Shown here: in pieces, positions 42,368 through 45,295 of the stretch
Layout: the number at the start of each line of letters is the position of its first letter
Numbering within the stretch: the stretch's first letter is position 1
Notes under the pieces: generated by a model
The model's input: only the letters and a program-made list of their open reading frames with translations
What the model was told of the DNA's origin: nothing
Databases searched by the model: none
From: an uncultured Oribacterium sp.
Lineage (GTDB): Bacteria > Bacillota > Clostridia > Lachnospirales > Lachnospiraceae
Length of the DNA stretch: 45,295 nt
Assembly: GCA_900770445.1 (NCBI GenBank)
Contig: CAAGKO010000075.1
Coordinates: 1-45,295, forward strand
Direction: 5' to 3'
Program-made: the position numbers and the translations under genes

Positions 42368-43966
42368 TCAGCTGAAGATTCTCCAGCCGGCGATGAAGTG
42401 GTTCGCCCACCATGAGCCGAGTGATCTATGTACGACACGTCCGTTCGAGGAGGATGCATCGATGACGGTGCCACCGCCCGCGACGATGCCGACGTGCCCG
42501 GATACGACGATGATATCGCCGGCCTGCAGCTCGTTATAGGATACACGACGGAATCGTCCCGGATTACGCCATCCGGAGGAGGTCATGTAGGATACACCGA
42601 CGCCTGCCTGGTTGAGACACCAGTAGACGAAGCCGGAGCAGTCGAAGCTGTTCGGTCCCTTGGAGCCCCATACATACGGGCAGCCGATCTTCGATGCTGC
42701 GATAGATATCAGTGCACCGGCGGATCCGGAGACCGTCGCTCCGCCGCCGACATTGCCGCTCACTGCACTACTGTTATTCTTGTTATTATTCTTGTTCCCT
42801 GACGATGTGCTGTTGTTCCGGTTCGTGCCTGTGCTGCTCGAGCTGTTCTTCGGCTTCGACTTCGCCTTGCCGCTGTAGAACATGTTCATGGTCTGTGCAC
42901 CGGCCGCACCATCCTGGCCGAGTCCGTTTACCTTCTGGAAGCTTGCGACGGCGTTCTTCGTCACTTCGCCATAGTAGCCGGTGATGTTGCTCTTATCGAG
43001 GTAGCCGTACTTTGCAAGGTACTCCTGCAGGTTCTTGACGGAATCGGACTGCTCACCGAGACGCATCGCGAACGGCATCGCGTTCGGATTCTCGAGGGCC
43101 GCTCTGGTATCCGGGCCGAGGTAACCATCGACGATCTGATCGTTTCGTGCCTGGAAGGCCTTGATGGCTGTCTGTGTAGCCTGTCCGAAGTTACCATCCG
43201 CTTCCCCACTGAGGTAACCGAGGTTGATGAGGTACTGCTGGTACTTCTTTACGAGGTCGGACTGCTCACCGAGGGCGACGATGTTTGCCTTTACCTCATC
43301 TGAATAAAGAAGGTTATAGGTTGCGGTTCCGTATATGCCATCCGGATTCAGTCCGTTCTGTGTCTGGAGCTTTTTCATCGCCTCCACGGTCGTCTCGTCA
43401 TAGGTACCATTGACATCCGATGCGTGGTAGAGATAACCAAGGTTATACAGACGATACTGCGCGTTCGTAACATCCGCACCCTGGAACCCCGGCTTCAGCG
43501 CATAGTGCGGTGCCGTATCACTCATGATCGCATCCCAGGTCTGCACACCGCAGATACCATCCTGCGCCATGCCGGCTTGACGCTGGAAATACTTCACAGC
43601 CTGTGAGGTCGCTTCTCCATAGTAGGTCGTCGGTTCATCAGGATCCATAAATCCGAGATCCATCAGGCGCTGCTGGAGATCGGCGACGACGGAGTTGATG
43701 ACGCCGACCGTCAGGTTAACCGGGGCGAGGTCCTCGGCAGATCCGTCGATGGTGACACCGGCGATGGACGGAAGGACGTTCGAGTTGATGCCCAGTGCGG
43801 CGACGGCATCGACCGTGGCGGCTTCTGGAGCGGTGGTCACCACGATCTCCGATTCTGTCCCGGTCGCCATCCGGGTATCCCCGATCTGCTGCTGACAGCC
43901 GGTCAGCACCAGCATACTGCCCGCCAGCATCAGTGCTGTCAGACGGGTAAAGTTTCGATTTAACAT
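42368..43966 (-). CDS. Lipoprotein with four peptidoglycan-binding repeats and an NlpC/P60 endopeptidase domain
   Basis: 532 residues. A lipoprotein signal ends in LVLTGC (lipidated Cys24). Four PG_binding_1-type repeats follow at about 83-150, 158-225, 233-297 and 303-367, each with a LxxLGY...G.F...T..A...FQ pattern. A Ser/Asn/Gly-rich linker (about 370-415) leads to the NlpC/P60 domain with catalytic Cys443 (SFDCSGF), His491 (SGHVGIV) and a third polar residue near 503-523. It should be a membrane-tethered cell-wall hydrolase cleaving stem peptides. A TATAAT box lies upstream on the minus strand (44052-44057). Repeats outnumber those of most relatives. Confidence 0.93.
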   Translation of the reverse strand: MLNRNFTRLTALMLAGSMLVLTGCQQQIGDTRMATGTESEIVVTTAPEAATVDAVAALGINSNVLPSIAGVTIDGSAEDLAPVNLTVGVINSVVADLQQRLMDLGFMDPDEPTTYYGEATSQAVKYFQRQAGMAQDGICGVQTWDAIMSDTAPHYALKPGFQGADVTNAQYRLYNLGYLYHASDVNGTYDETTVEAMKKLQTQNGLNPDGIYGTATYNLLYSDEVKANIVALGEQSDLVKKYQQYLINLGYLSGEADGNFGQATQTAIKAFQARNDQIVDGYLGPDTRAALENPNAMPFAMRLGEQSDSVKNLQEYLAKYGYLDKSNITGYYGEVTKNAVASFQKVNGLGQDGAAGAQTMNMFYSGKAKSKPKNSSSSTGTNRNNSTSSGNKNNNKNNSSAVSGNVGGGATVSGSAGALISIAASKIGCPYVWGSKGPNSFDCSGFVYWCLNQAGVGVSYMTSSGWRNPGRFRRVSYNELQAGDIIVVSGHVGIVAGGGTVIDASSSNGRVVHRSLGSWWANHFIAGWRIFS

Positions 43967-44146
43967 ATATTCGTAACCTCTCTGCTGCGTGTTTACTGTG
44001 CAGGATACACCGCACAGCTTGCCACTTTAAATTTCATCTGTATAAAAGTACATTATACCATGTCATGGCCGCTGTACATTTAAAATTCTCTTACGATATG
44101 TAAATTTCGAGACAGGAGACCAGATGGTCCGCTTGAACTATTTCAT

Positions 44147-44181
44147 AAAAAATGAGCCACACACCTAACGGTATGTGGCTC
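44147..44181 (-). terminator. Terminator after tRNA-Lys
   Basis: GAGCCACA (44154-44161) pairs with TGTGGCTC (44174-44181). On the minus strand the stem is followed by ATTTTTTATG. Confidence 0.85.
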
Positions 44182-44188
44182 TTCGTCG

Positions 44189-44261
44189 TGCACCTTCAGG
44201 GACTTGAACCCTGGACAAACGGATTAAGAGTCCGCTGCTCTACCAACTGAGCTAAAGGTGC
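44189..44261 (-). tRNA. tRNA-Lys (anticodon CUU)
   Basis: 73-nt cloverleaf on the minus strand. The acceptor stem is GCACCTT/AAGGTGC with discriminator A. The D arm is AGCTCAGTTGGTAGAGC; the anticodon loop is CTCTTAA, anticodon CTT, reading AAG; the T arm is CAGGGTTCAAGTCCCTG. CCA is not encoded. It has its own terminator. Confidence 0.96.
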
Positions 44262-44368
44262 GTTTGTCTTTCGTGTCGTGGCTTCCGCTCGACGCCTATG
44301 TAATATACAAAATCTGTTTTTGATTGTCAACAGGTTTTCAAAACTTTTTCAAAAAAATTTTGACCAGA

Positions 44369-44410
44369 AGTAACCGTTCAGGCAGGGGCCCCGGAGGGTC
44401 CCCCTGTCTG
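44369..44410. repeat. Modular palindromic repeat, copy 6 (short, degenerate)
   Basis: Begins GTAACCGTTCAGGCAGGGG, the A-type end with one change, then CCCCGGAGGGTCCCCCTG, which folds back on itself (CAGGGGccc / gggtCCCCCTG). The right end has diverged (GTCTGCAG in place of GCCTGAAC). It lies just downstream of trmB. Confidence 0.75.
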
Positions 44411-44421
44411 CAGAATTCTGT

Positions 44422-45090
44422 TTATGCTTCGTGCACCGGCGGTGTCGCGATCAGCTTGAAGATCGGATTTCCCTTTGCGGAGAACTTCTCTTCATATTCG
44501 GTCATGATATTGCCCTGATTCATACGCTCGTCATGGTGGAGGTCGCGGGTAACGGCGGTCAGGATCCATCCGGCTTCCGGGATGGACAGGAGGGAGTAAT
44601 CGAAGAGGCCTTCGTTATCGGTCTTAAACGCGAGGTCGCCGTCCTGTTTCAGGAACTGCTGATAGATCTTCATGAAAACCGGGCTGGTGAGGCGGCGGTT
44701 CGCCTGGCGGTCCTTCGGCCACGGGTCGGAGAAGTTCAGGTAGATGCGGTCGATCTCGCCGGCCTCGAAGACATCCGCGAGGAGGCGCGCGTCGATAGAG
44801 ATGAAGGTGAGATTCTGGAGTGCTGCACCTTCCGCCATCAGGGCTTCTCGCTTCTTCAGCGCCTTCAGCATCACGGTATCGTAACGCTCGATGCCGATGT
44901 AGTTGATCTCCGGGTGCGTCAGTGCCATCTGCTCGATGAACTGGCCTTTACCCATGCCGATCTCCACGTGGATCGGGTGTCCGTTACCGAAAAACTGCCG
45001 CCACTGTCCCTTGTTCTTCTCTGGCTCGTGTACGACGTACTCGGACTGCGCGACGTAGTCCTCTGAGCCGGTGATATGTCTTAATCTCAT
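44422..45090 (-). CDS. trmB: tRNA (guanine-N7-)-methyltransferase
   Basis: 222-residue SAM-dependent enzyme that methylates G46 in the variable loop of tRNAs. Motifs: VEIGMGKGQFI (SAM-binding loop), YIGIERYDTVML, DRIYLNFSDPWPKDRQANRRL (family signature) and FKTDNEGLFDYSL. Length is normal. The ribosome binding site is weak (GAAAGTG). It lies beside a tRNA gene but is separately transcribed. Confidence 0.95.
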   Translation of the reverse strand: MRLRHITGSEDYVAQSEYVVHEPEKNKGQWRQFFGNGHPIHVEIGMGKGQFIEQMALTHPEINYIGIERYDTVMLKALKKREALMAEGAALQNLTFISIDARLLADVFEAGEIDRIYLNFSDPWPKDRQANRRLTSPVFMKIYQQFLKQDGDLAFKTDNEGLFDYSLLSIPEAGWILTAVTRDLHHDERMNQGNIMTEYEEKFSAKGNPIFKLIATPPVHEA

Positions 45091-45201
45091 AATTTTTCAC
45101 TTTCTGTTTCTATTTATAGGATGCCGATTCTGCACTCGTCTTCGAGACGTGCACGAAAACGACGGTTTTTCGCAGTGTAACATACATTTCGCGCAGTCGC
45201 A

Positions 45202-45280
45202 AGCAGGGGACCCGGAGGGGCGGCAACGGAGGCACAGTACTCCGAGACCGGTTCAATCTAAGCCGGGGACCCTAATCGGC
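45202..45280. repeat. Modular palindromic repeat, copy 7 (A arm + B arm)
   Basis: A complete A arm (from CAGGGGACCCGGAGGGGCGG) is followed by the centre CACAGTACTCCG and an inverted B arm (GAGACCGGTTCAATCTAAGC, then CGGGGACCC). It is copy 1 in the opposite orientation, with about 80% identity in the B arm by eye. It lies upstream of trmB and may run past the window's edge. Confidence 0.78.
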
Positions 45281-45295
45281 TCTAGGCCCTCTGCA

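Overview
This window looks like chromosome from a moderately GC-rich Firmicute of the class Clostridia, most likely a Lachnospiraceae relative. This is inferred from gene content and protein style: a Gram-positive Tad pilus locus with DUF5702- and DUF6382-like proteins, a PgcA-type phosphomutase, an HrcA/CIRCE-type operator before clpB, and strong AGGAGG ribosome binding sites. No phage, CRISPR array, rRNA or transposase gene was seen.

Layout. 1-2839: a palindromic repeat, a CIRCE-controlled promoter and clpB. 2854-6032 (minus): manC and a phosphohexomutase, a short sugar-nucleotide operon. 6418-17572 (plus): an 11-gene Tad/Flp pilus locus (two A24 prepilin peptidases, TadZ, TadA, TadB, TadC, a Flp pilin, a DUF5702-like protein, a TadE-like protein with a duplicated metal-ligand motif, a pilin-like protein without a leader, and a DUF6382-like protein). 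17638-25044 (minus): pepT; a peptide/amino-acid module (M20 amidohydrolase, YfcC-type transporter, CyuA-type cysteine desulfidase) with a GntR regulator; and tcdA. 25233-31346 (minus): a small kinase-fold protein, glgB, a GH13 alpha-amylase, an aminotransferase and an Lrp regulator. 31668-34045: a half-size AIR-synthase-like protein, a 32-residue membrane miniprotein and proC. 34298-41062 (minus): the complete F-type ATP synthase operon atpB-E-F-(HA)-G-D-C, in which delta and alpha are one polypeptide. 41425-45090: a LysR regulator, an NlpC/P60 lipoprotein, tRNA-Lys(CUU) and trmB.

The most unusual things are not ordinary genes. A dispersed family of GC-rich, modular palindromic repeats (at least seven copies, all intergenic) is built from two arm types that occur in different combinations. 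One 46-bp copy is flanked by an 8-bp direct repeat, as expected for a transposed miniature element. A separate 147-bp region between proC and atpC can fold into a closed four-way junction that includes a 31-bp near-perfect hairpin. Among proteins, the delta-alpha ATP synthase fusion, the TadC with a ~280-residue external domain, and the tandem His/Cys motifs of the TadE-like protein deserve attention.

Protein family names were assigned by reading motifs, not by database search. Boundaries of repeats and RNA structures were found by eye.
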